DNA of 64,000 nucleotides from Egaibacter danicus (GTDB lineage: Bacteria; Pseudomonadota; Gammaproteobacteria; Burkholderiales; Burkholderiaceae_C). The DNA lies in contig JADJII010000002.1 of the NCBI GenBank assembly GCA_016707075.1, positions 124,001 through 188,000 on the forward strand. Reading direction: 5' to 3'. This document shows, one piece after another, positions 19,712 to 28,730 of this stretch; the first letter of the stretch is position 1, and each line of letters opens with the position of its first letter. A program made the translations under genes and the position numbers. The notes under the pieces were generated by a model. It saw only the letters and a list, made by a program, of their open reading frames with translations, had not been told where the DNA came from and made no database searches.

Positions 19712-20014
19712 ATGCCCCGCCTGACCCAAGCCCCCAATCTGGCCATCGCCACGTTGTGGGCGGACGCGCTCACGGCTGAGGGGGTTGACGCCAGCGTGCA
19801 GCGGCAATACCTGTCCAGCGTGGCGGGCGAGTTGCCGCCGGACCAGTGTTTGCCCGAGGTGTGGTTCAAGCATCCGGCGCAGGAGGCGCGGGCGCGTGAG
19901 CTGCTGTATCACCTTCAGCATGTGCCGCAGCAGCGCTGGCACTGCACGTGCGGCGAGCTGGTGGAGGGCGGCTTTGAGCAGTGCTGGAGCTGCGGGGCGT
20001 TGATGCCGCGCTGA
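19712..20014 (+). CDS. DUF2007-family protein with zinc ribbon
   Basis: A 100-residue protein with an N-terminal stretch resembling DUF2007 putative signal-transducing proteins (AIATLWADALTAEGVDA... LPEVWFKHP) and a C-terminal CxCxE...CWSC zinc-ribbon (residues about 79-95). Function is unknown. It stands alone, divergent from the HEPN-RT pair and convergent with tag. Confidence 0.7.
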   Translation: MPRLTQAPNLAIATLWADALTAEGVDASVQRQYLSSVAGELPPDQCLPEVWFKHPAQEARARELLYHLQHVPQQRWHCTCGELVEGGFEQCWSCGALMPR

Positions 20015-20018
20015 ACTA

Positions 20019-20630
20019 TTACCCCGGCCGCTTGAAACGTTTGCGCGCCTGCTCGGCCTGGGGCCGGACGATGCAGCCCTCGGCGTGGTCGTTGATCAGC
20101 CCCATCGCCTGCATGAAGGCGTAAACCGTTGTGGGCCCGACGAACTTCCATCCCTGCTTCTTTAGCTCTTTTGACAGGGCCTCCGATGCCGGGGAGGTGG
20201 ATGCGGTCTGCGGCTGGGCCAGCCCTTTCGCGTCGGGCTCAAAGCGCCAGATGAAACTGGCCAGCGAGCCCGCCTGTTTGACCAGCGCCTGGGCCTGCCG
20301 CGCGTTGTTGATCACGGCTTCAATCTTGCCGCGGTGGCGGACGATGCCTTCGTCTTTCAGAAGCCGGTCAACATCACGCTGCGTGAAGCGTGCAATCTTG
20401 TCAAAGTCAAACTGATGGAACACGGCGCGGAAGTTTTCGCGCTTGGCCAGAATGGTGCGCCAGCTCAAGCCGGACTGAAAGCTCTCCAGGCACAGCTTCT
20501 CGAACAGGCGGCGGTCGTCGCTGACGGGAAAGCCCCACTCTGCATCGTGATAAGCCAGAAACTCTGGCGCCGTGCTGCACCAGTGGCAGCGCGGTTTGCT
20601 GTCTGGCCCCGGGGTAGTTATCGTGGTCAT
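20019..20630 (-). CDS. tag: DNA-3-methyladenine glycosylase I
   Basis: A 203-residue base-excision repair enzyme that removes 3-methyladenine. It has RCHWC near the N-terminus, EFLAYHDAEWGFPVSDDRRL, LESFQSGLSWRTIL with the catalytic-site Ser/Trp region, and GIVRHRGKIEAVINNA, all typical of Tag. AAGGAA precedes the ATG. It lies just upstream of nothing on its own strand except the acetyltransferase gene, which is 15 bases further on. Confidence 0.93.
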   Translation of the reverse strand: MTTITTPGPDSKPRCHWCSTAPEFLAYHDAEWGFPVSDDRRLFEKLCLESFQSGLSWRTILAKRENFRAVFHQFDFDKIARFTQRDVDRLLKDEGIVRHRGKIEAVINNARQAQALVKQAGSLASFIWRFEPDAKGLAQPQTASTSPASEALSKELKKQGWKFVGPTTVYAFMQAMGLINDHAEGCIVRPQAEQARKRFKRPG

Positions 20631-20645
20631 GTTTGGTTCCTTGGG

Positions 20646-21125
20646 TCAGCGCTTTACGCGCAGGTTGTAGGCGTAAAACACCTCGTCGCGCACCCACCCG
20701 AGGGATTTATACAGCGCCTGTGCCGTGTGGTTGGTTTTGGCGGTGGTCAGGTCCAGCCGTTTGGCGCCCTGTGCGGCGGCGTGGTCGTGCGCGGCCAGCA
20801 ACAGCGCCTTGCCCGCACCCGTGCCACGCGCGGCGGGGGTGACGAACAAGTCATACAGCACAAAAATGGGCGCCATCTCCACCGAGCAAAAGCTGGGGTA
20901 GAGCTGGCAAAACCCGAGCGGGCCGGATGTTGTGGCTGTGGCTGTGGCCGTGGTGTCTTCGGCCACCAGAATGGTGGACTCGCCGGTTTCCATGCGTGCG
21001 CGGATGAACCGCGTGGCGGCTTCCAACGCAGGCGGCTGCTCGTAAAACTGGCGGTAGCTGTCGAACAGGCTGGCCAGATGTGGCAGATCAACCAGCGTGG
21101 CGGGGCGCACAGAAAGGGTAGGCAT
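20646..21125 (-). CDS. GNAT-family acetyltransferase
   Basis: A 159-residue GCN5-related N-acetyltransferase. The acetyl-CoA-binding motif is VTPAARGTGAGKALLLAA near residues 95-112, and the C-terminus has the usual YKSLGW. Substrate is unknown. A short Thr-Ala run (TATATATTS) is encoded by three tandem TGTGGC units on the opposite strand. It precedes tag on the same strand, with a 15-base gap, and may be its first cistron. Confidence 0.85.
   Translation of the reverse strand: MPTLSVRPATLVDLPHLASLFDSYRQFYEQPPALEAATRFIRARMETGESTILVAEDTTATATATTSGPLGFCQLYPSFCSVEMAPIFVLYDLFVTPAARGTGAGKALLLAAHDHAAAQGAKRLDLTTAKTNHTAQALYKSLGWVRDEVFYAYNLRVKR
20931..20954. repeat. hexanucleotide repeat inside the GNAT gene
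   Basis: Three perfect TGTGGC units (20931-20948) followed by a diverged CGTGGT unit. The repeat is in frame and encodes alternating Thr-Ala, so a unit gain or loss would change length without breaking the frame. Confidence 0.5.
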
Positions 21126-21200
21126 GAAGGTGAAAGCGCGGTGCTGAAACGGGGGAGTGGGGCGCGATCATAAGACAAATGAGGCCATTTCCCCATAGGC

Positions 21201-21229
21201 TTGTTGCGCGGTGCGCAACGCGCTATCAT
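21201..21229 (+). promoter_or_regulatory. higBA promoter and operator
   Basis: TTGTTG (21201-21206) and TATCAT (21224-21229) are spaced 17 bases apart, a good sigma-70 pair. The inverted repeat GTTGCGC-GGT-GCGCAAC (21203-21219) lies between them, where HigA could block RNA polymerase. The predicted transcription start falls on or next to the higB ATG at 21236, suggesting a leaderless mRNA. Confidence 0.6.
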
Positions 21230-21235
21230 GTCGCC

Positions 21236-21514
21236 ATGATTGCATCGTTCCGGCACAAAGGGCTGCGCAAGTATTTCGAGTCCGGTAGCCAGGCGGGCAT
21301 ACAGCCTGCGCACGCCAGACGCCTGCAGATGCAGCTGGCGGCGCTGGACACGGCGGAAACGATTGACGATATGGATATCCCGGGTTTTCGGCTCCATGCG
21401 CTGAAGGGCAGTGACAAAGGGCGCTGGTCGATCTGGGTGAACGGCAACTGGCGCGTCACGTTCGAATTTGAAAATGGCAACGCATTTATCCTGGACTACG
21501 AGGACTATCACTGA
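21236..21514 (+). CDS. higB: HigB/RelE-type toxin
   Basis: A 92-residue ribosome-dependent mRNA interferase of the RelE superfamily. Recognisable are MIASFRHKGLRKYFESGS, the PGFRLHALKG core and the terminal GRWSIWVNGNWRVTFEFENGNAF... LDYEDYH of HigB toxins. The ATG at 21236 fits the family; a longer upstream frame is not needed. It overlaps higA by ATG/TGA (21514), so toxin and antitoxin are translated from one coupled message, with the toxin first as in other higBA loci. Confidence 0.9.
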   Translation: MIASFRHKGLRKYFESGSQAGIQPAHARRLQMQLAALDTAETIDDMDIPGFRLHALKGSDKGRWSIWVNGNWRVTFEFENGNAFILDYEDYH

Positions 21515-21807
21515 TGGCTATGCACAACCCACCGCACCCTGGGGCGTTTATCCAGGAGGTTTACCTCACGCCCAATGAGATGAGTGGTCGTGAGCTGGCG
21601 CTGCAACTGGGCGTGGCAGCGTCCACCCTCAACCGCGTGCTGAATGAGGCCAGCGGTGTGAGTCCGGAGATGGCGCTGCGCCTGTCCAAGGCGTTGGGCC
21701 GCTCGCCCGAGAGCTGGCTGACGATGCAGCACAACTACGATCTGTGGCAGGCCAAGCAGAAAGTGGATCTGGAAAACGTCCACAAAATCGAATTCAGGTT
21801 TGCCTGA
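21514..21807 (+). CDS. higA: HigA antitoxin
   Basis: A 97-residue antitoxin with a Cro/C1-type helix-turn-helix (SGRELALQLGVAASTLNRVLNEA... SPEMALRLSKALGRSPESWL), the typical HigA sequence. It neutralises HigB and probably represses the shared promoter, whose palindrome lies upstream of higB. It is co-translated with higB. It is followed by oxyR after 15 bases on the same strand. Confidence 0.92.
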   Translation: MAMHNPPHPGAFIQEVYLTPNEMSGRELALQLGVAASTLNRVLNEASGVSPEMALRLSKALGRSPESWLTMQHNYDLWQAKQKVDLENVHKIEFRFA

Positions 21808-21822
21808 CCCCAAAATAACACC

Positions 21823-22788
21823 ATGACCCTGACCGAACTCAAATACATCGTGGCCGTGGCCCGCGAGCGCCACTTTGGCAAGGCGGCCGACGCCTGTTAT
21901 GTGTCGCAGCCCACGCTGTCGGTGGCGGTGAAGAAGCTCGAGGAAGAGCTGGAGGTCAAGCTGTTTGAGCGCAGCGCCAACGAAGTCACGGTCACGCATC
22001 TGGGCGAGGAGATTGTGCGCCAGGCGCAGGCGGTGCTGGAGCAGGCCGCCAACATCAAGGAAATTGCCAAGCGTGGCAAAGACCCGCTGGCCGGGCCGCT
22101 GCGCTTGGGGGTGATCTACACCATCGCCCCGTATCTGCTGCCGGAGCTGGTGAAGAACGTCATCTCCAAAACGCCGCAAATGCCGCTGATGCTGCAGGAG
22201 AACTTCACGGTGAAGCTGCTGGAGATGCTGCGCACCGGCGAGATTGACTGCGCCATTCTGGCCGAGCCATTCCCTGACGCGGGGCTGGCCGTGGCACCGT
22301 TGTACGACGAACCGTTTCTGGCGGTGGTGCCCAACGGCCACGCGCTGGCCAGACAAAAGACGGTGACGGCCGAGCAGCTCAAGGCCGAGACCATGCTGCT
22401 GCTGGGCACGGGGCATTGTTTCCGCGACCACGTGCTGGAGGTGTGCCCGGAATTCGCCCGGTTTTCCAGCAACGCGGAGGGCATTCGCAAGAGTTTTGAG
22501 GGCTCGTCGCTGGAGACCATCAAACACATGGTGGCCGCCGGCATGGGGGTGACGCTGGTGCCGCGCCTGGGTGTTCCGCCCGGTGCGCTGGACGCCAAAC
22601 CCAAACGCCGCAAGGACGAAGACGCGTACGTGAAATACATTCCCATCACCGATGAAGCGGGCGGTGCGCCACCCACGCGCCGCGTGGTGCTGGCCTGGCG
22701 GCGCAGCTTCACGCGCTATGAAGCCATTGCCTCGCTGCGCAATGCGATCTATGCGTGTGAATTGCCCGGCGTTAAACGCCTTTCCTGA
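21823..22788 (+). CDS. oxyR: peroxide-sensing LysR regulator OxyR
   Basis: A 321-residue LysR regulator. After the N-terminal helix-turn-helix (RHFGKAADACYVSQPTLSVA) the redox site reads GTGHCFRDHVLEVC, two Cys nine residues apart like Cys199 and Cys208 of E. coli OxyR. The same gene is often next to recG and ubiA in betaproteobacteria. The DyP peroxidase gene follows at once and is a plausible target. Confidence 0.93.
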   Translation: MTLTELKYIVAVARERHFGKAADACYVSQPTLSVAVKKLEEELEVKLFERSANEVTVTHLGEEIVRQAQAVLEQAANIKEIAKRGKDPLAGPLRLGVIYTIAPYLLPELVKNVISKTPQMPLMLQENFTVKLLEMLRTGEIDCAILAEPFPDAGLAVAPLYDEPFLAVVPNGHALARQKTVTAEQLKAETMLLLGTGHCFRDHVLEVCPEFARFSSNAEGIRKSFEGSSLETIKHMVAAGMGVTLVPRLGVPPGALDAKPKRRKDEDAYVKYIPITDEAGGAPPTRRVVLAWRRSFTRYEAIASLRNAIYACELPGVKRLS

Positions 22789-22813
22789 ATGCCTATGCTG
22801 AAAGCCACACTTC

Positions 22814-23761
22814 TTGTCTAAATCCTCCGTCTCCCCTGTTCCTCTTGCACCGCTCGCCCAGCCGGGCATTCTGGCGCGGTTGCCCCGCGTGGGGCGGTAT
22901 CTGTTTTTCTCGGTGGCGCAGGCTGATGAGATCCCGTGCTGTCTGGAGTTGCTGTCCAGCGTGGCGGACGGCGAAACGGTAGTGACGGGTTTGGGTCCGT
23001 TGTGTCTGGCGGCACTGGGCGACCGCGTGGCGGCCCCCGTGCCCGGTCTGCGCGAGCTGAAGGCGCTGACGGGCAGAGAGGTGGGGGTGAGTGTTCCCTC
23101 CACGCCGACCGCGCTGTGCTGCTGGCTGCGTGGGGATGACCAGGGTGACCTGATTCACCTGACGCAGCACTTGGAGAACCTGCTGGCGCCGGGTTTTCAT
23201 CTGGATCGGGTGATTGATGCCTTCACCCACGGCAAAGGCCCCAACGGTTTTGGCCGAGACCTGACAGGTTATGAAGACGGCATTGAGAACCCCAAGGGCA
23301 ACGCGGCACTGGATGCAGCGCTGTTGCAGGGACGTGGGGCCGGCCTGGATGGCTCCAGCTTTGTCGCTGTCCAGCAGTGGCTGCATGATTTCTTGGCGTT
23401 TGATGCAATGACTTCGCAGATGCAGGACCATGTCTTTGGGCGCCGGCGCGGTGACAGCGAAGAGCTGAACTCGGCGCCCGAGTCCGCCCATGTCAAACGA
23501 ACGGCACAGGAAAGTTTCGACCCCGAAGCCTTTGTGCTGCGCCGCTCCATGCCTTGGGCGGTTGGCGGCCGGGTGGGGCTGATGTTTGTGGCCTTTGGCA
23601 AATCGTTTGATGCGTTCGAAGCACAGATGCGGCGCATGGTGGGGCAGGAAGACGGCATTGTGGATGCGCTGTTCCGGATATCCAGGCCGTTGACGGGTGC
23701 CAATTTCTGGTGCCCGCCGATGCGCAATGGCCGGCTGGACCTGCGCGCCTTGAAGCTCTGA
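22814..23761 (+). CDS. DyP-type haem peroxidase
   Basis: A 315-residue dye-decolourising-type peroxidase of the YfeX-like cytoplasmic subgroup. The GXXDG motif with the distal Asp is present (GYEDGIENP), as are HVKRTAQ and RRSMPW, the distal Arg region. No Tat signal is seen, so it is cytoplasmic. The only reasonable in-frame start is TTG at 22814. It follows oxyR, consistent with oxidative-stress control. Confidence 0.9.
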   Translation: MSKSSVSPVPLAPLAQPGILARLPRVGRYLFFSVAQADEIPCCLELLSSVADGETVVTGLGPLCLAALGDRVAAPVPGLRELKALTGREVGVSVPSTPTALCCWLRGDDQGDLIHLTQHLENLLAPGFHLDRVIDAFTHGKGPNGFGRDLTGYEDGIENPKGNAALDAALLQGRGAGLDGSSFVAVQQWLHDFLAFDAMTSQMQDHVFGRRRGDSEELNSAPESAHVKRTAQESFDPEAFVLRRSMPWAVGGRVGLMFVAFGKSFDAFEAQMRRMVGQEDGIVDALFRISRPLTGANFWCPPMRNGRLDLRALKL

Positions 23762-23783
23762 ATCACTGGTTGACCGGCCCGCC

Positions 23784-24644
23784 GTGCTGCGCGAAAAAGC
23801 TGCCCTCTATCTGCAACTGATCCGCTGGGACCGCCCTGCGGGCTGGTTGCTGCTGCTGTGGCCCACGCTCAGTGCGCTGTGGGTGGCGGCGGGTGGCTTC
23901 CCCGGCTGGCATTTACTGACCGTTTTCACGCTAGGCACGATTCTGATGCGCAGTGCGGGCTGCTGCCTGAATGATGTGGCTGACCGCGAGTTTGATAAAC
24001 ACGTGAAACGCACTGCCCAGCGGCCGGTGACGCGCGGTGCGCTATCGGTTAAAGAAGCCTTGTGGTTCGGTGCGGTGCTGGCGCTGGTTGCCTTCGGACT
24101 GGTGTTGACGACCAATGCGGCCACGGTGGCCTGGTCGTTTGCGGCACTGGCGGTGGCGGTGATTTACCCGTATGCCAAACGCTTTGTGTCCATGCCCCAG
24201 GCCGTGCTGGGCGTGGCGTTCAGCTTTGGTATCCCGATGGCCTTTTCTGCCGTGCAGGGAAATGTGCCGTTACTGGCCTGGGTGCTGTTGCTGGGCAACC
24301 TGTTCTGGGTGCTGGCCTACGACACCGAATACGCGATGGTGGACCGTGACGATGACCTGCGCATTGGCATGAAAACCTCCGCCATCACGCTGGGCCGGTT
24401 CGACGTGGCCGCCATCCTGTTTTTTTACCTTTTTTACCTGATGATTTGGGCTCTAGCCCTTGCTGAATATGCGTGGACAGCTCCGTTTTTTATAGCAATT
24501 GGTGTGGCAGGAGCGCAGGCCGTGTGGCATGGTTCGTTGATCTGGAACCGCACGCGTGACGGCTGCTTCAAGGCTTTTCGCCTGAATCACTGGCTGGGGT
24601 TCACGGTGTTTGCCGGCATTGCCGCCAGCTATGCGCTGAAGTAG
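23784..24644 (+). CDS. ubiA: 4-hydroxybenzoate polyprenyltransferase
   Basis: A 286-residue integral membrane enzyme for prenylation of 4-hydroxybenzoate in ubiquinone synthesis. It has NDVADREFD, the first Mg-diphosphate site, a second acidic motif (DTEYAMVDRDDDLRIGMKT) and several hydrophobic helices. The start is GTG at 23784. A dispersed-repeat copy forms part of the C-terminal coding region without breaking the frame (WALALAEYAWTAP). It converges with proC. Confidence 0.95.
   Translation: MLREKAALYLQLIRWDRPAGWLLLLWPTLSALWVAAGGFPGWHLLTVFTLGTILMRSAGCCLNDVADREFDKHVKRTAQRPVTRGALSVKEALWFGAVLALVAFGLVLTTNAATVAWSFAALAVAVIYPYAKRFVSMPQAVLGVAFSFGIPMAFSAVQGNVPLLAWVLLLGNLFWVLAYDTEYAMVDRDDDLRIGMKTSAITLGRFDVAAILFFYLFYLMIWALALAEYAWTAPFFIAIGVAGAQAVWHGSLIWNRTRDGCFKAFRLNHWLGFTVFAGIAASYALK
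24444..24500 (+). repeat. dispersed palindromic repeat, copy C, inside ubiA
   Basis: This copy contains the perfect hairpin GGGCTCTAGCCC at 24448-24459, then TGAATATGCGTGGACAGCTC, then TATAGCAATT. It is read in frame as part of UbiA, so the repeat is translated. It matches the intergenic copies at about the same quality, which is unusual for coding sequence. Confidence 0.7.
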
Positions 24645-24658
24645 ATTGCGCCCGAGGT

Positions 24659-25468
24659 TCAACCGAACTCGTCGCCCAGTTCACGCGCCCGCACCTGCGC
24701 AGCATGCAGGGCTTTGGTGAACAGTGCCTTGATGTTGCTGTCATCCATCGACGTGATCGCAGCATAGGTGGTGCCGCCTTTGGACGTGACACGCTGGCGC
24801 AAAATTTCTGGCGGCTCATCGGCCGATTTGGCCAGTTCCCCGGCGCCAATGAAGGTGGCCACGGTGAGTTTGTAGGCCTGTTCGCGGCTGAGGCCCATCT
24901 CGGCGCCAGCGGCGGTCATGGCTTCCATGAAGTAAAACATGTAGGCGGGGCCGGAGCCGGAAATGGCGGTCACGGCATCGAGCTGGTCTTCATTGGTCAC
25001 CCACAGAAAATCACCGGTGTTGGCAATCACCTGCTCCACCTTGTTCTTGTCGGAATTGCTGACCTCCGAGCGGGCAAACAGCGCCGTGATGCCTTTGCCA
25101 ATGAGCGCTGGCGTATTGGGCATGGCGCGCACCACGCGGTCGGTGTCCAGCCATCGGGCCATGCTGTCGCTGCGAATGCCAGCAGCCACGCTCAGGTGCA
25201 GGCAGCCTTTGGTATGAAACCGTACCTGCAGCGCCGCTTCCTTGAAGACCTGCGGCTTCACGGCCCAGATGACCATCTTGGCATCGCTCAGAAAAGCACC
25301 GGGTCGCTCATGAGCATCAATGCCGAAGTGTCCTTTGAGTTTCTCCTGTGCCGCAGCAAAGGGCTCCACCACATCAAGCTGGTTGGCCGGAAAGCCCTGT
25401 TCAATCAGGCCGCTGATGATGGCACTGGCCATGTTGCCGCCACCAATAAACGCCACTCGTTCGCTCAT
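24659..25468 (-). CDS. proC: pyrroline-5-carboxylate reductase
   Basis: A 269-residue enzyme of proline synthesis. The N-terminal NAD(P)-binding Rossmann motif is AFIGGGNMASAIISGL, and the C-terminal ISGSGPAYMFYFMEAM and TSKGGTTYAAI are the ProC signature. It converges with ubiA and is divergent from glpK. Confidence 0.96.
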   Translation of the reverse strand: MSERVAFIGGGNMASAIISGLIEQGFPANQLDVVEPFAAAQEKLKGHFGIDAHERPGAFLSDAKMVIWAVKPQVFKEAALQVRFHTKGCLHLSVAAGIRSDSMARWLDTDRVVRAMPNTPALIGKGITALFARSEVSNSDKNKVEQVIANTGDFLWVTNEDQLDAVTAISGSGPAYMFYFMEAMTAAGAEMGLSREQAYKLTVATFIGAGELAKSADEPPEILRQRVTSKGGTTYAAITSMDDSNIKALFTKALHAAQVRARELGDEFG

Positions 25469-25569
25469 CGTTTCTCCTGTTGATCTCGGCAGGATTGTCG
25501 CAGGTTGGCATGCAACGGACGGCGCCAGTTCGGCAGGCTGGCCGCAAACTGCGGTACGCTTGTCAGACT

Positions 25570-27099
25570 ATGGAATACATCCTTTCGCTGGATCAGGGCA
25601 CCACCAGCTCGCGGGCCATCCTGTTTGACCGTTCGGGCAGCGTGGCTGCCAGTGCGCAGAAAGAGTTCACACAGATCTTTCCCCAACCTGGCTGGGTGGA
25701 ACACGATGCCAATGAAATCTGGCGGTCGCAGTATGCAGTTGCATTGGAGGCGCTGAAAAAGCTGTCACTGAACACCGGCAGCGTGGCGGCCATCGGCATC
25801 ACCAACCAGCGCGAGACCACCGTGTTATGGGACCGCAAGTCCGGCGAGCCACTGGCAAACGCCATCGTCTGGCAGGATCGCCGCACGGCGGCTCGGTGCG
25901 ATGCGCTGCGGGCGAAGGGTAAAGCCGCCCTCATCCAGCGAAAAACCGGTTTGATGCTGGACGCCTATTTCTCCGGCACCAAGCTGGAATGGCTGCTGGA
26001 CAACGTGCCTGGCGCCCGCGAGCGGGCCGACGCGGGCGAGCTGGCGTTTGGCACGATCGATTCGTGGCTGATCTGGAAGCTGACGGGCGGGCGCCTTCAC
26101 GTGACCGATGCCAGCAACGCCTCGCGCACCCTGCTGTTCAATATCCGAACGTTGAAGTGGGACGACGAGCTGCTGGCGCTGTTCAATATTCCGCGCAGCG
26201 TGTTGCCACAGGTGGTGCCGTCCAGCCAGGTGCTGGGTACGACCGATCCAGCGCTGTTTGGCGCGCCCATCCGCATAGCCGGCGTGGCGGGTGACCAGCA
26301 GGCGGCGACCTTCGGACAAGCCTGCTTTTCTCCCGGCATGGCAAAAAACACGTATGGCACGGGTTGCTTCATGCTGATGAATACCGGGCAGGCCGCCGTG
26401 CCCAGCCGGCACAAGCTCCTCAGTACGGTAGCCTGGGTGGGCCCGGGTTCCGGCAAACACGGCGAGGAGCTGGGTGTGCAAAGGGCCAGCGCGTGTTACG
26501 CCCTTGAAGGGTCGGTTTTCATGGCGGGTGCGACGATTCAATGGCTGCGTGATGGCTTGCAGATGATCAGCTCGGCTGACGAGGTGGAGCAACTGGCTTC
26601 CAGTGTGGATGACACACAGGATGTTTACCTGGTCCCGGCTTTTGCCGGCCTGGGAACGCCACACTGGGACGGTTATGCCCGGGCCGCTTTGGTGGGCATG
26701 ACTCGGGGTACAAACCGCGCCCACATTGCACGAGCCGCGCTTGAATCTATAGCGCTTCAGTCAGCGGATGTCTTTGGCGCGATGGCCAGTGACTCGGGCA
26801 TTGCCTTGCGCGAACTGCGGGTGGACGGTGGCGCATCCCGTAATAACCTGCTGATGCAGATGCAGGCCGATTTGCTGGGCGTGCCGGTGGTGCGTCCCAA
26901 AGTGACGGAAACCACTGCGTTGGGCGCCGCCTATCTGGCGGGTATCGCGACGGGGTTCTGGTCGGGTGCAGACGAAGTAGCCGCCCAGTGGGTGGTGGAT
27001 CGCCGGTTTGAGCCTCGCCTGAAGGCGTCTGGCCGCGCGGAAAAATTGGCCCGCTGGCGTCAGGCGGTGGACCGGTCCAAAGGCTGGGCCGAAAAATGA
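25570..27099 (+). CDS. glpK: glycerol kinase
   Basis: A 509-residue FGGY-family kinase phosphorylating glycerol to glycerol-3-phosphate. Seen are LSLDQGTTSSRAI at the ATP site, LVWQDRR-like AIVWQDRRTAARC, GVAGDQQAATFGQ and the C-terminal LRVDGGASRNNLLMQMQAD. The ATG at 25570 gives MEYILSL. Its stop overlaps the glpD start (ATGA), so the pair is coupled. No glpF or glpR is visible. Confidence 0.96.
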   Translation: MEYILSLDQGTTSSRAILFDRSGSVAASAQKEFTQIFPQPGWVEHDANEIWRSQYAVALEALKKLSLNTGSVAAIGITNQRETTVLWDRKSGEPLANAIVWQDRRTAARCDALRAKGKAALIQRKTGLMLDAYFSGTKLEWLLDNVPGARERADAGELAFGTIDSWLIWKLTGGRLHVTDASNASRTLLFNIRTLKWDDELLALFNIPRSVLPQVVPSSQVLGTTDPALFGAPIRIAGVAGDQQAATFGQACFSPGMAKNTYGTGCFMLMNTGQAAVPSRHKLLSTVAWVGPGSGKHGEELGVQRASACYALEGSVFMAGATIQWLRDGLQMISSADEVEQLASSVDDTQDVYLVPAFAGLGTPHWDGYARAALVGMTRGTNRAHIARAALESIALQSADVFGAMASDSGIALRELRVDGGASRNNLLMQMQADLLGVPVVRPKVTETTALGAAYLAGIATGFWSGADEVAAQWVVDRRFEPRLKASGRAEKLARWRQAVDRSKGWAEK

Positions 27100-28724
27100 A
27101 CATGCCGCAAAACAGCATGCCAAATGACCACAAGCCGCTGCCAACCGTACGTGCCGACCTGATTGCCCGCCTGGCGCAGCCGCGCAGCTACGACATTGCC
27201 ATTGTGGGTGGTGGCGCCACCGGGCTGGGCGTGGCGCTGGACGCCGCAGCGCGGGGCTTGAGTGTGGTACTGGTGGAGTCGCACGATTTCGCCAAAGGCA
27301 CGTCGTCGCGTGCGACCAAACTGGTTCATGGCGGTGTGCGCTACCTGGCGCAGGGCAATATCTCGCTGGTGTATGAGGCGCTGCACGAGCGCACCACGCT
27401 ATTGAAGAATGCGCCGCATATCGCCCAGCCGCTGGCGTTCATCATGCCGTCTTACCAATGGTGGGAAACCCCGTTTTATGGTGTTGGCCTCAAGATGTAT
27501 GACGCACTGGCTGGCAAGGCCGGGCTGGGCAGAACTGAATTCTTGAGCCGGTCTGAAACCTTGAGCGCCTTGCCCACCGCGCAGCCGCAAGGGCTGAAGG
27601 GCGGCGTGATGTATTGGGACGGCCAGTTCAACGACGCCCGGCTGGCACTGGCGCTGGCCCGCAGTGCAGCGGCGCGCGGGGCGTTGCTGGTTAATTACTG
27701 CCGGGCAACTGACCTCTTGTATGAAGAGGGCAAGGTCGCCGGATTGACCTGTGAAGACATGGAAACCGGACAGAGTTACTCCATCAGTTCGAAATGTGTC
27801 GTCAACGCCGCTGGCGTGTGGGTGGACGAGCTGCGCCAGAAAGACGGCGATGCCAACAGCGGCGACGGGCGACGTCCTACGAAACCGATGGTGGCGCCCA
27901 GCCAGGGTGTTCATATTGTGGTGGACCGGGAATTTCTGGCGGCGGATGTCGGCTTGATGGTGCCCAAAACAGCTGACGGGCGGGTGCTCTTTGCAGTGCC
28001 CTGGCTGGGCAAGGTTATCTTGGGAACAACTGATACACCCAGAAATGATCTGTCGCGGGAGCCGCAGCCCTTCAAGGAAGAGGTGGCGTTCATCCTGTCC
28101 GAGTCGGCCCGCTACCTGCGCCGCTCGCCAACCCACAGGGACGTCAAAAGTGTCTGGGTCGGATTGCGACCGCTGGTCAAACCACAGGACGACGATGGCG
28201 AGAGCACCAAGGCGCTCAGCCGCGAACACACGGTGCTGGTTAGTCGCAGTGGGCTGGTCACCGTGACCGGTGGCAAATGGACGACCTACCGTGCCATGGC
28301 CGAGGATGTTCTGGAAAAGTGCGGTGAAAAACGTTTACTACCTGATCATGCCAAAGGTGTGACCACTAACTTGCAATTGGTCGGTTCGGAGGACTTGGCG
28401 GGAAATCAGCAGTCCATCAGTGCGCCGCCGGGTCTGCATTCCTATGGAAATGAGCAGGGAGTCGTGCTGGCTATGCCCGGCGCACAGGCGGAACTGGCCC
28501 CGGGTTTGACTGAGGCCATGGTCCGATTCGGGGCTCGTTATGAATATGCCCGAACGGTGGAGGATGTGCTGGCCCGACGCTCCAGAATGCTGTTTCTGGA
28601 CGCCCGTCTGGCGAAAGCCGTCGCGCAGAGAGCGGGGGATATCCTGTTTCAGGAGACCGGGTCGGACCCTCAAGTGGCGGCGTTTTCCAGTCTGGCCGAT
28701 GCCTATTTGCGTTTGCCTGAATGA
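27096..28724 (+). CDS. glpD: aerobic glycerol-3-phosphate dehydrogenase
   Basis: A 542-residue FAD-dependent enzyme feeding electrons from glycerol-3-phosphate to the quinone pool. FAD-binding GGGATGLGVALDAAARG near residue 35, FAKGTSSRATKLVHGGVRYL and a C-terminal domain with TGGKWTTYRAMAED are present. It is translationally coupled to glpK, making a glycerol-utilisation operon. It ends six bases before the ribosomal promoter. Confidence 0.95.
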   Translation: MNMPQNSMPNDHKPLPTVRADLIARLAQPRSYDIAIVGGGATGLGVALDAAARGLSVVLVESHDFAKGTSSRATKLVHGGVRYLAQGNISLVYEALHERTTLLKNAPHIAQPLAFIMPSYQWWETPFYGVGLKMYDALAGKAGLGRTEFLSRSETLSALPTAQPQGLKGGVMYWDGQFNDARLALALARSAAARGALLVNYCRATDLLYEEGKVAGLTCEDMETGQSYSISSKCVVNAAGVWVDELRQKDGDANSGDGRRPTKPMVAPSQGVHIVVDREFLAADVGLMVPKTADGRVLFAVPWLGKVILGTTDTPRNDLSREPQPFKEEVAFILSESARYLRRSPTHRDVKSVWVGLRPLVKPQDDDGESTKALSREHTVLVSRSGLVTVTGGKWTTYRAMAEDVLEKCGEKRLLPDHAKGVTTNLQLVGSEDLAGNQQSISAPPGLHSYGNEQGVVLAMPGAQAELAPGLTEAMVRFGARYEYARTVEDVLARRSRMLFLDARLAKAVAQRAGDILFQETGSDPQVAAFSSLADAYLRLPE

Positions 28725-28730
28725 GGGCGC

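Noticed and set aside
21508..23103. 531-codon reverse open frame over higA, oxyR and the peroxidase gene
   Set aside because: It is antisense to well-supported genes, and high GC content makes such shadow frames common.
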